The notes below the pieces were generated by a model. The model did not search any database, was not told where the DNA came from, and saw nothing but the letters and a program-made list of their open reading frames with translations. The position numbers and the translations under genes are program-made. From Trachythela sp. YZ-2020 (Eukaryota; Cnidaria; Anthozoa; Malacalcyonacea; Clavulariidae): DNA of 64,000 nucleotides. The DNA lies in NCBI GenBank assembly GCA_016169945.1, contig JADLSH010000387.1, positions 1,736,001 to 1,800,000 of the forward strand, read 5' to 3'. Shown here one piece after another: positions 18,044 to 33,000 of the stretch. Every line of letters starts with the position of its first letter. The stretch's first letter is position 1.

Positions 18044-21000
18044 GTATAAGACGTATACAAATCTGTGACGCAATGTATGGAATATAGATACATGTTCTTT
18101 TACACGTTTCATTTAATGTCCTGAGTGTATCCTTCACAATAATTGCGTTAATGATGTTTTTTAATATACCGAGATTAAAGTAATATTTGAGAATGAAACA
18201 TTATTTAATGAGGGTGGCACGTAACCGACAACGCAGGTGATAAAATTGTGGCCCTGCTCAACCGAAACTGCTAACTAATATACTTGGACCTCATGCATTT
18301 CAATATATCACCTGGCATATTGCTTATATTCATTATAAAGCATGCCAGAAAGGCCCGCATCTGAAAGGGAGTGCATGTGGTAGGTCAAACCAAATTATAA
18401 TTGATTGAATACATTAAAATTAATAGGGCTGGCATGTTTTTTAATATAATAATGTTATATATATAACCATCAGGACCCCATAAAATATCCCCCATTTGCG
18501 GAAAATGCCAGTTCAAGTACTTTTTTACTGATATTATTTCCAAAACCAAAGATCTGATCTGACCGTTCATGGACGAGGAAATTTTGAATTATAAGTGTTG
18601 TTCTATTTCAGGTTTGGAAAACTACTATTTTTTGAGGTGTGATTTTGGGCCACAAAAGACTCCTCTCAAATATTCAAATCGAGCTACTTCAATTTGGAAT
18701 GTAGTATCGTTACAAATGGTAGAACAAAATATTTACCACATTTGTTTTTACATTTCCCTCTATAGTTATGCATGGGTCACACGTGGTACTTGGCAGCTGA
18801 TATGCAATTTTTTGTGACATCTCCGATTTTCCTTCTTGTTGCATACCGGTACATTCAAACTCCTACCCAAACCCCATAAGTATATATTTACGTCCTAGCA
18901 GTGCATCTGGCTAAGAGAGAAAGCATGAAGGTAACACTCACAAGAGTGTCTTCATCTTGCTAGGCAGTGACGTTATTCCTAGAGACATGTTGTGACTTTG
19001 AATGATCCTATGGTCTGATGAAGGCATTAGAATGGAGTGCAGAATGCATTAATTCATGAGTTACTCAAACCACTAAACCAGAGTAGTCAGCGAAAATATC
19101 CCTGATACTCCACCTGGTTGCAAGTTGTATTATGAATGCATAAATATATTATGTTTTATAACATATTACAAATTCTGTAAACACGACAAAGACGAGAAGG
19201 AGCGAAACGTACTATCACGGAGTTGGCATATTAGTATTCATACATGATTATTATATGGTGGTTTTCATTAGCTATAGGATTATAATTATAACGCTCGCTC
19301 TGTACTACAGTAGATCTTTTTTACCAGTTTACGAATATACTCGACGTTTCTATTAATATTGTAATATTGTATCTTTTAGAAATTTAATAAATGACGATGA
19401 AATAAAAGTTCGCTATTCCACTAAAACCGTACATGAATATTAACCAACCGTGCATTTCTACCACCATTGAGATGTTTCGGCGGCAATATTTCTAGTGATG
19501 GCGTTTATGTCTTCATTTTGTTACTTTAAGCACTTTATTACAGTCTCCGCATCAAAGTAGTTGTCCAAAAATAGTTGGTCAATTTAAAAAGGAGATATGA
19601 TATATTCACCTGAAGCGAGGAAGCCCATGCAAGGGGAATATTATGATCATGCACTCGGGCTATATTTCGTCGAATCCTCCGCATGGAGCTATAGGGTCAA
19701 TATATAATATATTATACCGGATATCTTAATGAAAACCTTCCGAAAGCAATGCTTAGCACATTTCTGCAGGCTAGGATTTGTATATTCTCTTAGAATTTAG
19801 GCCATTTAATCAACTTCTTTTAACACACTTTGAAAGACCCAACATATTGCCAGACACATTCTACAGCATGCTGCTTCGCGCAGATATTTGGGGTGGAATA
19901 GTATGTACAATCTCCTCGTCACATGGTATAAGTTCAGTTTCCTCATTCGACAATTTGAATAAGATGTATAATAATATTGACAGAAATTCTATTTTTGTAG
20001 ATACAGATTTCGTCCCCTACTTTGTATTGTTGGTGTGACAATTCTAGCCAGTATAATTACGACAGCCTGTATTGTCGCGAACAATGATACTTTGCATCAG
20101 ATGATCATGTATGCATTTTTAAGGTTGAATACGTAAGTTTCCTGATGAATTTGTTAAGTTTTTGCAAATTAGCAATAATTTTTCTGCCTGTTTCTTCACA
20201 TTCGCACCGTTTTACGCCAATTTTAGCATGTCTTCAATGCCTTAAAAGGTAAGAGCAGGTTGAAAAAAGCAAGTTAACATTCATCTTTTAGCATGGTGTT
20301 TTTTCCTTTTATTTCTTATTGATTGTAAGATTGTCACGTTTATCGGTCAATTTTCTCTGCAACGTTTTGCTTTGCATTGTCATCGTTAAATTCGTCCTGG
20401 ATAACCTCGCCTTAACATTAATTTTCGTCAAACAGTTTTTTTAGAAATGACATAGATGAAGCTTTGCAAGTCGATGAAACATTCTATGTTGTTTACATTA
20501 AACCATACTGCAGAATTCCACCTTATGTGATGGGAATGGTTCTTGGTTATGTTCTTTATGAACATTTCTCAAAGGAGATTAAACTGCCACTGGTAGGAAT
20601 ATATTGACGCTGTTTTCTAACTCCATGCATGCAGTTTCGCGCGATCATAAAAGCTGGACCTTACAACCGTTAGGATAACCATATATGAGAAACATTGTAA
20701 AACTCTAAATATATGCCCCGTTTTAAGCCCTGTTGCATGAATCATTGGTAATATAGGGACGATCGAGCACAATTTTTTAGGTGGCGGACAATGACGCAGG
20801 TAGGCGCGCTCGTGAAATCTTCATGATCAGGGTAAGAAAGCGTCATTAATATTCTGGATAAGCAAGAGTCATTAATTGTTCGAAGCGTTATACCATCATT
20901 ATATTCTCGAGGCGCAGTTATTTTGAGCGGTCAGCGGTTGTGTTTCCATGCAATATCACATCGGGCAACATCGGGCGTTTTGTGGCAGACGGATTAATGT

Positions 21001-24000
21001 GTCTTAATTTGTGTTAATGTTAGGATAGAACACATAAAACAGCGGTAGGTACCTGAGCGAAACATAGCATTGCTTTTAACGTGTCGCTGTGCAGAAGTCG
21101 CTGAATATTACTTTTGGAGATTGTTGAAAACCGGGTTTGTTTCGGTGAAGTTTACCTGTTTACCTAGTCTGTTCGATACTGATTTTCGAAGCAAAACATG
21201 GAAAGATGAAGTCAAAGACGTCAAAACTTCCGCGCCGCTTGACTGTATGGATAATATACTTTAAATTAACCCATTGCCAGGTTGACAACATGCATATAAT
21301 AATAAAAGGGAACAGTTTGTCGTCCCAAAGGTGAGTCAAACTTAAGTACCATGTCTCCACTGAACAAGTATCTCCTTTTTGTTCAAGAACATCAATTTTA
21401 ATATTATTCGGTACGTCATGAAGATCATAAACGATCTCGGTTAGTCTAAGTAAATGTGTAATTCTTATAACGCGTACTTATAAAACATTCCATACAAAAT
21501 ACAGGAACTGAGATATAGTACCTATAGTCCAAATTGAAAACGATGTACTCACCGCTTCTTATCGTTGTAAATTGTGTTCTTGTCAATCGGTCAAAAATAT
21601 ATGTCAGCATGTGTTCTGGAAGTTTTACTTCTTTGCCTTCCTTATAATCTAGAACGGTTTTAATATTATAATCCGTACCATTTCGCATACTGCTAGCTCC
21701 CTCTTAATTTTGTTTGAATTATTTAATCACAATATATAATTACGTACTGTGTTATACTGCTTTTAATTCTCTTGCTGAAGAGTCACACCGAGTCATATAT
21801 ACTCCAAGTCAGTCTCCTGCAGTTGTTAAATACGAATTTGAATATGATTTTTATACCATAAATTGGAGTGAAAGTTTAGGAGAAGTGGGAGGCGGTGAAG
21901 GACCTATTACAGTGTTACAGGGGTTTTGTTGCCAATTAATTTTCTTTTTGTGCTTATATAGAAGCAGGACCGCACCGAGACATTCGGGGGCCCAGGGCAA
22001 AAAATAACTTTGGGACCGTGGCTATTTTCCATTCTCAAAGATCTTTGAGGTCATGTGCTTGTTTAGAAAACTGATTTCTATACCTTGAATTTCTGGATTA
22101 CGTCCAGTGGTCAAAAACATTTTAAATACCGTTCTCAATCTGCATTCAGTACTAAACAATTTTAGGGGGGTCCGGGGGTCTAGGGTCTCAGGAAAGGCAA
22201 ATTCCTGCATTCTGAGAGACTATTTACAGTAATATAATGCATATTTCACTTCAGTGCATATTTCACAGAAGTTAAGCCGGGCTCGTTGACATTAAGACAT
22301 AATCTTGCCCACTCTGCATGATTAGATATACTTATATGAAAAGGGAATTTATCAAGCTTGTTCCGTTATTGGTGCTCGGAACATTGGCATTGCATAAATA
22401 CAATTTATGAAACCGTGTATAAACATACATTTGCATCACAGCGTACAGCACGAGCTATACTTTTGCTAACAGATTTTTTCTGAACACAAATGAAATTTTT
22501 CTTTCTCAGTTCAAACGTTCTTCGGATACCTGAAATGGCTTCTATATGTGGTGACCCCGTTAACCATCATAGTACGTTATACTAATTTTAATGATGTATA
22601 TTTTTCTAGAAATTTGTCGCAATAATGTGGATTTCTGCCATAGCTTTGGCACTTACCGATATATATGCTCCGTACAGCTCGATAAAAGAAGACCCTCGAA
22701 TATGGACAACAGGAGAAAGAGTAGTATTTTCGTCACTAAAATGGTGCATCTGGGGTTTGTGCATTGTTTGGCTCATATTTTCTTGCCACTATAACTATGC
22801 AGGTGGGTCTGGTTGAAAGTGCTAAAAACCGATAATCTATTTTTTATTATTTGAATAAGGCATAAAGTGTTAACGTTGATAAACTAAGTATGATTTCTAA
22901 TTGAAGAAATATTGTGCAAAATATTTCTCTTAGAAAACAAAATCAACAAGTTATCTGATGGATTTTCACTTGAAACATCCTACAAACTATATTATATTAT
23001 TACAACTCAATGCTTGGCTTCCGATATTCTTTCCCTTTAGCTGTATAACATTTTACTTGTGTATGTAACGAAATTTGGTAATCTGCTACAGAATTTGTAT
23101 GAAATTTGTTATGTTTTCACAGTGATAAGTATATGCCAAATATAGTGAATTTACTATCCCGATTGTAAACCGTCATAACTTTTTTCATATTTATTGTTTT
23201 GCCCTGAAATTTTTTGTCAGGAAAGTCTGAATGATATGCTACAACTTTTTACTATAGATGATAACAGTCTATCTCAAAATCGGACAGGGCGTTATCTATT
23301 TTTATTGAAAATTTATCGAAATTCTACCATGCGTGAGCTTACTTTTTAGGCCGTAGGATGAGCATCCAAAAGATGCAATTCCGTTGCACCCCTCGTGGAA
23401 CTACGTAATTTTCACATGAATCAATAGATAAAAACTTACTTTATCAGAATCCGTTGCTCCCCAAGCGAAACAGGTGCACAATTGGGAAACAAATCCCTCC
23501 AAAGTTTGCTATTTTCGCGCTTCGAAATATTCGAACCGCCATTTGTTTTGGTAGCAAATACGCATGCGCTTGTCAGCCAAACTCGCACTGCGCACGCGCA
23601 GACAGAAAAATGGATTTTCCCTGTGGGTTTTCCCCGATTTCCCCCGTAAAAACAACAAAATAAAATCACGGAATAGAGATAAAACCTTGTAATATTAACG
23701 AATAAATACACACACATTAAATATTGTTTAAAACACATTGTACATTTGCTTGCTCATATGCTAAATCACTTCAATTCATTGGCTGTTGTTTCAAAATACC
23801 GTTTTTTAAAACGTGTAATTCTACTTATCAACGTCCTAATTCAATACAAATTTGTGTGAGGTAAAAAACCCACCTGTATCAAACAGGACAGAGAATATAT
23901 AAATATACATACAATTCACACGATCAAGGAACAAATTAAATATTTCACTAAACTAAAGTCTTGGCCAAACGTAAGAAACATTGTCGCAGAAATATTTGTG

Positions 24001-27000
24001 ATTTTCAATGTTTGCTCAAATGTTTCCCTGTCTCCCACATCTGGAAACATTGGCTTTTATTGCAGAAACAAAATTTGCTTCCCAGAAAGCAAAAATATTT
24101 CCTACCAAATTCAGAAACATTTGATGAAACACCCTTTCTCCGTTTGCCGACGCTGGTAGGACAATATGACATACCGAAACATTGGTAAGACAAATAATAT
24201 GACAAATATCTTTGCGCAACAATGTTTGCCAGTTGGTCCCGGGCTTTAAGGGATATTTATATAAACTCCTAGGAAAACCTCTAATTGAAAGAAACATGTC
24301 CCGGGCACCAACTCGAAATTCATCATAAAAAAAGATCAATTGGGAGGAAATATAAAATCCATAATTTCATCATAACTATCTATAATTGAAAGAAATGTTT
24401 TCATCCTTGAGCCCAGATTTTCATCAGTGCAATAAAATCCCACTTATTGGATCCTGGCCAAGGGCCTACACTCAAAACGAGATTGCATGTATTCTAAAGT
24501 TCTACTTCTCGTATTTGAACTATTACATATATTATATTGTGACATAAGTTGGTATTTAGCCACTATCTAGAATAGCAAGGAACGATTTAGAATTTCCCTC
24601 AGTTTCTGTGTTGGAATTCAGATCATCATCATCAATGGTACAGCTCTCTTCATGCATTGTTGTTTTCAGACTTATTTGACATATGTTCCTCAACCAATTC
24701 AGAAGAATCCAAATTTTCCACATAATTATACAATCTCACTAACATTTCTCATTTTCGGTACACAGAACACAAGTTGGGGATAACTTTTCATCAGTCGTTG
24801 CTTGAGTTTAAAAGCTCTATATTTAGATGCATCCACATTCTCAGTGTCCTTAGCAATGATAACAAATTTCTCCAGCAAATCTTTCATATACTTTATTTGC
24901 TTATTTCCGATGACCTTTCTTACGCATCAGTCAAATCCAAGCGTGCCCATCCCCCCCCCCCGGGAATTTGACAAATTTTGTAAAAATGGTGCTAATGCCC
25001 CCCGGTGGGGTCACAAACAAGTGAAAATGCCCCATGGTGGGCCACAAGTCAGTGGCAAATTCCCCACCCCAGGGAACCTTATTCCACTTTTGAAAGCAGA
25101 TATTACAAAATATAAGCACATTAATGTTGGTACAAGGCAAAACAACTACATAGCAACACATGTACTGTATGTTAAAAAGCTATATCAAATTGGCATTGTG
25201 TCCGTATGAACAAACCATGCTTTGTTAGGAGCAAAATAATGTGGAACATTGCAGCCAAATTAAGTCTAAGCTTTGAGCAACGAGAACTACAACGTTTCGA
25301 GCGGGAGACCCTTCGTCGGCTCCAGACAAAGGGCCTACGCTTCCAGACAAAGGGCCCCCGGTTCGAAACTTACCTACACTGGCACCACAAAGCCGAAGTC
25401 TTTCTATTTGGCCAAATGGTTTTATTAGGTTCAAAATAGAAAATTTTCTAATGCCCTACCCCAGGCTAACATTAGCTTTCAAATCCCCCACCCCAGGGAG
25501 GAGCCAAAGTGTCAAATGCCCCCACGGTGGCCCGGGGGATGGGCACGCTTGGATTTGACTGATGCATTACAGAAGACATCATAAGACTTCTCGTACACTA
25601 ATGTAGATCTTTCAGTCTCCGATTGCTTCTTCGTCTCTCTGGTGAGAAATTTTGTATAATTGCAGTAGCAAACTTTGTGATAGCGCACACAGTCTTTCCC
25701 CTGGATTTGCACAAGTATCCGTTCATCATTCTTTCTCTCGGCAGCTGTACGTAGAAGACCAGCATCAATTGTTTCTACCAACATGAGTGGGGTTCTTCTT
25801 CTCTTCTTAGTTACCTGGTGTAAAACAAAATTATTAAACTAAATATCTGCTAATAACAAGGTTGGATGTTTGTAGCATTATTTACCCTAAATAAACTTAA
25901 TTGATCACAATTCAAGATATTTTAAAACCAAACCCGAGAATGTTGTGCACATTGCGCTAGTGGTAGTATGTACCTGTCAAAATGACCATACCTTGTCTAG
26001 TGAGAACCAAGAGGCGTCTCTTCCACAAATAATACATATCTCTGGGAGTACATGCTCGTTTCTTTTAGGCAGGGTCTTATTAGGTTATACGACTGATTGA
26101 CGTGTACTTTTTCGCCTTGGTTCTATTGGCTATTTGGCTCCACTTCCACATGTGGTTCTTCGGTAGAAGTTACAGTTTTAGAGCTAGTTCCTTCTCCTTT
26201 TTCTTCTTTTCTCTGTTGTCTACGGATCTTCTCTTCATCACAAAATCTCTTCGAGCATTTCATGATTGTACCATTCTATGAATTGACAGATCCGTCATCG
26301 ATGTTCTCGTACGATTTCTTAGCTATTTCAGCTTGTTGACATTTAAGTTTGGCCTATTTAGACCTACACTCAAGAAATCTCTTAAGCCTTTGGCGTGTAA
26401 CTTTGCAAAGTTGCTCCGTAACGCCATAAAAATGCATAAAACATGAGGATATTCGAGTTTTATAAATATCTTCAGCCATGATTGTTTTGCATAACTAAGC
26501 GTGTTTCCACTTCGAAGCATGTGCGTGTTGTGCGCGTGCGCAGTGCGAGTTTTGCTGACTGCGCATGCGTATTTGCTACCAAAACAATGGCGGTTCGAAT
26601 ATTTCGAAGCGCGAAAATAGCAAACTTTGGAGGGATTTTTTTCCCAATTGTGCACCTGTTTTGCTTGGGGAGCAACGGATTCTGATAAAGTAAGTTTTTA
26701 TCTATTGATTCATGTGAAAATTATGTAGTTCCACGAGGGGTGCAACGGAATCCGTTTTCTAAGCATCTTTTGGATGCTCATCCTACGGCCTATTTCTGTG
26801 TCTTAACTCTTGTATGCCCAATATCAACGGATTTCCGTTGTAATTGCAGTTTATAGACAATGGAGGCGAATGCGTCATTGACCCGTTCTAAGCCAGATAA
26901 ATTGGAATAGGTCAGTTGTCTAGGCGCAATGTTTATCTTCACCTGATCTTCAGATATATAATCTCCATTTTAGGTTTAATTAAGAACGTTCTTTCCGCAA

Positions 27001-30000
27001 AATTCTGGATTCCTTTAAGTCACATAAATTATGCAGCATACATCATACATTTTGACGTCATACTGGCACTGATGTACAACATTGAGACTCCTATTCATTA
27101 CACATCGTTTACGCTGGTAAGAAAACCTATAATGCTTAAAACTAGTAAGTAGTACTACAAGTTACTACCGCAAAGAAAGTGCTGCCTCAGATATCCAGTG
27201 TTGATGTCAGATCAGTGGTTGATCATAAATAAAGACAACCTCGTACCAAGGCTTTTTCCTCTTGGGGAGAAAAAGCCTGGTGAACGCTGGTCACGTGGCT
27301 CCCAGATTTTGGGAGCTAAATTGAAATTGTACTGAGGGAGGGGTGGTTGAGGAGCTTGTTGTCTTCCGTGATATTGTTGCGTTTGGAAAATAGTATCTTG
27401 GGGCGATAAATTGATATGTATTCGTATTTATCATGACATCCTTGCTACAATATCATCGAGTGTTGAGTTACATTTCAAGTGAGAAGTTGGATCAGATCCA
27501 GCGAAAGTAGGGGTCGGCGCTATAAACACTATCAATAAAACATAGGACATACCTTCTATAAACTGATATAATTGTTAACTTTTGAACCTTAGTCCTTATC
27601 CTGTCTGGTACTCTAACCTCAAACAAAATGGATATATTTAATGCTGTGATATGGAATTGCTATAAAATATCGGGAGCCGGTCGAGACCCTTTGCCTTGAA
27701 TTTATATCGCCTTCACGTACGGCCTACTGCGTGTAAACAATGCTATCTCGATTGTTAAAGCTCGTTAAAGACTGTAAAATATCCCGTCTTGGCATCGCTG
27801 AATCTCAACGATTACAAAGTATGTCGAAGTATAACTCTCTGTTAGCAAACGTACGGTAAAATTATCCGATAAAGGCAAAGTCTTACGTGCGTGCGGTGTC
27901 ACAGCGGATTTGGACTCCCCGCGGATATGGACCCCCCGGTCCATATCCGCTAGCGGATTCGGACCCCTACGGTACATATCCGCTAGCTGATATGTACCCC
28001 CTTCCGCGGAATTGGACCCCCTAAAATTCACAGAAAGAATAAATTTTACGATTTAAGAATTAATTCTACGACTAATTGTGGACTATCTATGATGAAAGTA
28101 TAGATAATATATATTCTCGGTTCAAAATAATCAGCTTCGCTTAAAAATCTAACGATATTAAAGTAAATGGGATCAAACATTTACGAAAGGTTCACACAAT
28201 ATTTATTAGCTAATAACAATATAATAACAAATTTCTTAACAATAGCATGCAATTAGTATGAAAGTCTCAACGTTAATTTAAAGTTTCAAGCGTTTTGTGC
28301 TAGGTGATGGAAGTTCACATCCTCTGCAGAGCCACTCGCCTTCAGGTTCGTTCTCTACATGTTCACAAATCATATGAAACCAGTTGTCACACAATTGACA
28401 TTGGATCATGTCGGCCCAGCATTCAGGCATTAGGCAGTGACAAAATACCTCGATTTCACAATGGTTGTACTGGTTGTACTTGAATGGTACAGAGCTCTTG
28501 GGGTTCGCACGAGGAAATGATTCAAAAGATCCTTTCTGTAGACTGGTGAGGAGATGTTGATGCATTTTGCTTTGGTCGTAGGTAACATGCGATGGGTTGG
28601 TGTTACCAGCTGCAAGTTTATAAGCGAAGGCGATCGCATAAACGCCACAGTCGACTCCGCCCGTTGGATTTGCCTTGGAGGAAGCTCAACTTCGAGTAGG
28701 TTGTTTTTTATAAGCGGCTTATAACATTGTTACAGCTGTACTGCCATGGACGACGTCAGCTGTTTGCAATCGATAGATGTTGAACACATCCAATGATCAT
28801 GACCAGTATGTTGTATTTGAATACACTCTTCGTTAACTGGTACAAAAGACGTTGTAAAATAATAATAATAACAATGATACCTTGAATGGGTGTGGCTGGT
28901 GTTTTGCATCATATGCTTTCTTCTGTCTTTCTTGTGCTTTTTCAACATTCTTCATGGCTTGGGCTTCTATTTGATTCCGAATAGCAATCATGGAGTTAAC
29001 TTTCTCCTCCATATCTTTGCCAGCGTCTGTCACTGGAGTAACTTGTGGAGCTTCGCTTTCTGGCTTTGATTTGATCTTAATTTCAATAGGCAGAACAGGC
29101 GCACGACCAAACATTAGCTCAAATGGTGTGAATTTGGTAGAATCGTTTTCACTTGTTCTATAGGCAAATAAAACAGCTTTCAAGTGGGCATCCCAGTCGT
29201 TTTGATTGTCGTTGACAAATTTCACCAAGGTTGACTTCAGCGTCTGGTTCATTCTTTCATCGAGACCATTTGTTTGCGGGTGGTAAGCAGATGAAATTAT
29301 GTGGTCCGTTCCACATAACTCCAAGAGCTTCTGGTTGACTTTGTTCACAAACTCTCGACCTTGGTCCGACATAACTATTTCTGCAACACCATACCTCGTG
29401 ATGAGGTCATACAAAAATTCCGCTACACCTGCAAAACAGACAATACGCCAACAACTTGTTAGAAGTCGGCAATATAGGGGTTCCTGGCACATATGACTAA
29501 CGAACAACAAGCTTTTGCGATTTGTGAAGATACTTACCTTCAGCAGATTTACTTGGTAGTGGTGCAGCTTCTGGCCACTTACTGAAATAATCAGTGCATG
29601 TTACCATGTACTTGTTGCCACGAGGTGTTTCTGGCAAAGGACCAACCAAATCAATGCCAATTCGATGCCAAACGATGTCTTCACTTTGATGGGATGAAGT
29701 TGTGAAGAAGGTTTGTGAAACTTTTTCGAGTTGCGTTGGCAAATTTCGCAGTGCTTTACTGTTTCATCGCAATCTTCAGTGACTCTAAGCCAGTAGTACC
29801 GAGATGCAACCTAAAGATAAAGTTGTCAAACAAACATTTAATCTACACAACCACATCATCGATTATACTTGAATTGGGTATCCAGCTGTCGAGCTCTAAC
29901 CACAAGTTCATGTATATATACGATGGTACTGCCATGTTAGGTTATGGGTAAATATCAAATTTTGTTGGCATCTCACTCGATTGAATAATAGTTGAAGGGT

Positions 30001-33000
30001 TTTTGTAGATGGAAATTATCGAGTGTAAATTATATACATTTATTAGACCTAACCAGGAACAGCTGCGAAAAATGCAACTATATAGGTTCCTGGCAGGAAT
30101 CGAACCTGCGGCCCTGCGATTCCTGAGGTTCCTGCCAGGGACCTTTAGTGCATTTTACGCAGCTGTTCCTGGTTAGGTCTAATAAATGTATTTATTTTTT
30201 ATCTATGAAAATAAAGCAATCTGATTGGCTAGCGAGCGTTTCAGACCGGTCCGGATTTTTGCATCCGGCCCGCTCTGAAACTCATCCGGCCCGCTCCTCT
30301 CTCCTCCGCAGAGGCTTACATGAAGTTTCTAGTGAGGGAAACGTGAGCGTGCAGGGAGTGATGGGAAGAGCGAAATAAAAGTAGCCTCTGCTAGTTAATG
30401 TAATAAATATGGCGGTTCGATATCAACCTTCGAGGGTGTTAAGAGATGTTTTCCACTTTCCTTTTCAGGCGTACTTGACTATCCTGGAGTGAATCCAACA
30501 TTAATATCTTCTTCTGTCAATTTGCACCGAAAAATAGCGAGAAATTGCAAATGAATATGGATATGTTGACTGAATACACTCATCTAATTATATTAAATAT
30601 CCTCTAAATTGCAAAATTTCTTTATAAAAATGACTCCACTGACCTTCGATACTCAGATTATGAAGATTTATTTCAATTTCTTCCACATTTCCGTCCATTT
30701 CAGGTTTAAAAAAATGTCAAACAAAAGTTTGGTTCGAAAACCATACTTTTTTGCATTATCTGGCAGAGCCTCCTCGCTTTCATTTCAATCTTCCCATCAC
30801 TCTCCGCGCGCTCACTTTTATTCAGGAAACTTCATGTAAGTTATTTGTAAATACTTAAGGAGGCTCTGCGGAGGAGAGAGCGGCCCGCTCTGAAACTCAT
30901 CTGGATTACGCGACAAAACACAGGAGTGAAACAATTTTTAGATTAAAAAATCTACCCAAAAAGTTAGCCTAACGATAGTTAGAGTACAAAAATGAATTGC
31001 ATCAACTCTAAAGGCTTGATACTAAGCACGATGCGCCGAGAAAACTAATACATTTGTTTTAAATGCTCATGTATTTCAGTATTTGTCCACATTAAAGTTA
31101 AAAAAATACAGTTTAAACAGATATCATAGAAGAAAAAACTTTTCTCCATACATAAAACTTAAAAACATGGACCAACTGTAGTGAAAACATGATTTTTCTG
31201 CCCATTTGTTCAAGTACTTTTCGTATACATATTGTAAACAAAAAAAATTAAAGCCTTGGCCCTTGGCAAACAAAGTTGAGGCTATATGTTTTTTATCGTG
31301 AAACGACGAGAAAAAATTACAGCATACCTTGTTCATTGTCCAGTTTTAGTAGAAAGCGTTGATCGAAGCCTGATCGAAGTCAAAACACATGCATTCACTG
31401 CATGATTCACTTTATGAGTTTTTTATGGGCAAAGCAAGTAAACACGAAGATATCCTTGTCGAAGCAACACTGAACACCAGAAAACCAGGCCAAAACCTTT
31501 CATTCCTATGCTTTTCTGCTGCCATATTTAAAAAATATCGTGTACATTTTTACAGAAACTATGTTTTTTTGTGAGTTTCTTGCCAGTTTTCTTGAGTTTT
31601 CGTCTTCGTGTTTTCTTTCAACGTTCAAGTTTTGTCAGCCTCGCTTTGATTTCACAATTGCACTGATCTCAAATTATTTCGCTACACTGGAATTTTCAAT
31701 TTTAATAAATTCTTAAATTTTTCATAGATAAAAAATAAACACGTTATTTACCGGCAGCGTCGGTCCGGATGAGAAAAACTGTGACCTCGGTCTTGAAAAC
31801 GTCCCTCGCCCTTCGGGCTCGGGCCGTTTTCAAGACCTCGGGCACAGTTTTTCTCATCCGGACCTCGCAACCGGTAAATAACATATATATAATTTACACT
31901 CGATAGTTTCCACCTACAAAAACCCTGGCTAGATTACCTTATATATACAAACCTTATCTCTTGTCTTATCATGCCCAAAATGCCCTGCCAGTTTATCGGT
32001 GTGGCAAGCTGTCAAAATTTGTTTCTGTTCTTCCACGCTATAAACCCATCTTCGAGGCTATTGCTTTTACCAACATAAAACAAGGCACCGTCTTTAAGAA
32101 CAAATTTTCCCGCTTTCTTTCGGAGATTTCTTTTCTGGTCTTTTTCAGCATCACTAGGATAGCTACCATCACAGAGATAATTGAAAATTTCGTCATATTC
32201 ATGCTTAAGACCAGCGTTATCGTTCTATCACCGCAAAATAACAACTGAAATGTGTTGGTTCGATTCAATGGTTGTAAGTGTATATATTCTTTCAGATCGC
32301 CATTTTTATCTTATGAGTCATCGCCTATTGTTTATGGGATTTCATTAAAAGCATTCAAATTTACATGACTTTAGCATGGTATTCATTGTGGAGATGGCCA
32401 CAAATAAGAGATAAATAATGGTTTGCAGGAATGGTATGACTCAACTATCTTGGAATTTGCTTAATGACGAAAACAAGTTATTGAGATACTAATTTTATAG
32501 AAATTTAGGGTTGAAAGGACGCATCACTTTGTTATGGGTATGTTACGGGTAAGGCATAATTATTATCTATTTTTATTTTGAGCAGTTGAGCGGACAGAGC
32601 GGATAGCAATTCCAAGGAGTAAAATACTTGTGAAGGCGTCATGCGCATCTCGCACATTCCCAGATCATGCAAATAAACCCATGTTGCAAAAAATTCATAA
32701 ATCATGAACTTCGATGGAATTCTAAAAATCTAAACTTTGATGGAATTTTTTAATCTAAAAATCTTCGTACGGTTTTTTTTAAATAAATCAGATGATAAGA
32801 CGATTTAAAACGCTTTGATACAATATTCAATATACAATACGATACAACATGATACAATACGCGAGGGGTCCAAATTCGCGAGGGGAGTCCAAATCCGCTA
32901 GCGAATAAAGACCCCCATAGGTCCATATTCGCTAGCGGATGGAGGCGGAGGAGGCTACAAAATTTTGCCTTCAGGCTTCAGACTTGTAGATGTTAATTTA

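Larger units (their letters stand above)
23349..26790. mobile_element. 3.4-kb TIR transposon in an acyltransferase intron
   Basis: Both ends read GGCCGTAGGATGAGCATCC, and the inverted match continues for about 255 bp (23349-23605 against 26533-26790) with a few small differences. Flanks suggest a TA duplication (TTTTA| and |TATTT), but this is weak. The inside carries a decayed minus-strand gene and a smaller nested TIR element. The superfamily is not identified. Confidence 0.8.

Noticed and set aside
18569..18817. Plus-strand open frame over an acyltransferase exon
   Set aside because: Its frame differs from the recognised exon 18766-18848 and it has no family resemblance.
22512..22570. Possible extra acyltransferase exon after CTTTCTCAG
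   Set aside because: It does not fit the phase of its neighbours (phase 0 to phase 0), and the protein reads as the family does when it is skipped.
28833..29815. Gypsy LTR retrotransposon
   Set aside because: Integrase exons have spliceosomal introns and are followed by Ulp1 and PHD domains; no reverse transcriptase or LTR is present, so Ginger1-like fits better.
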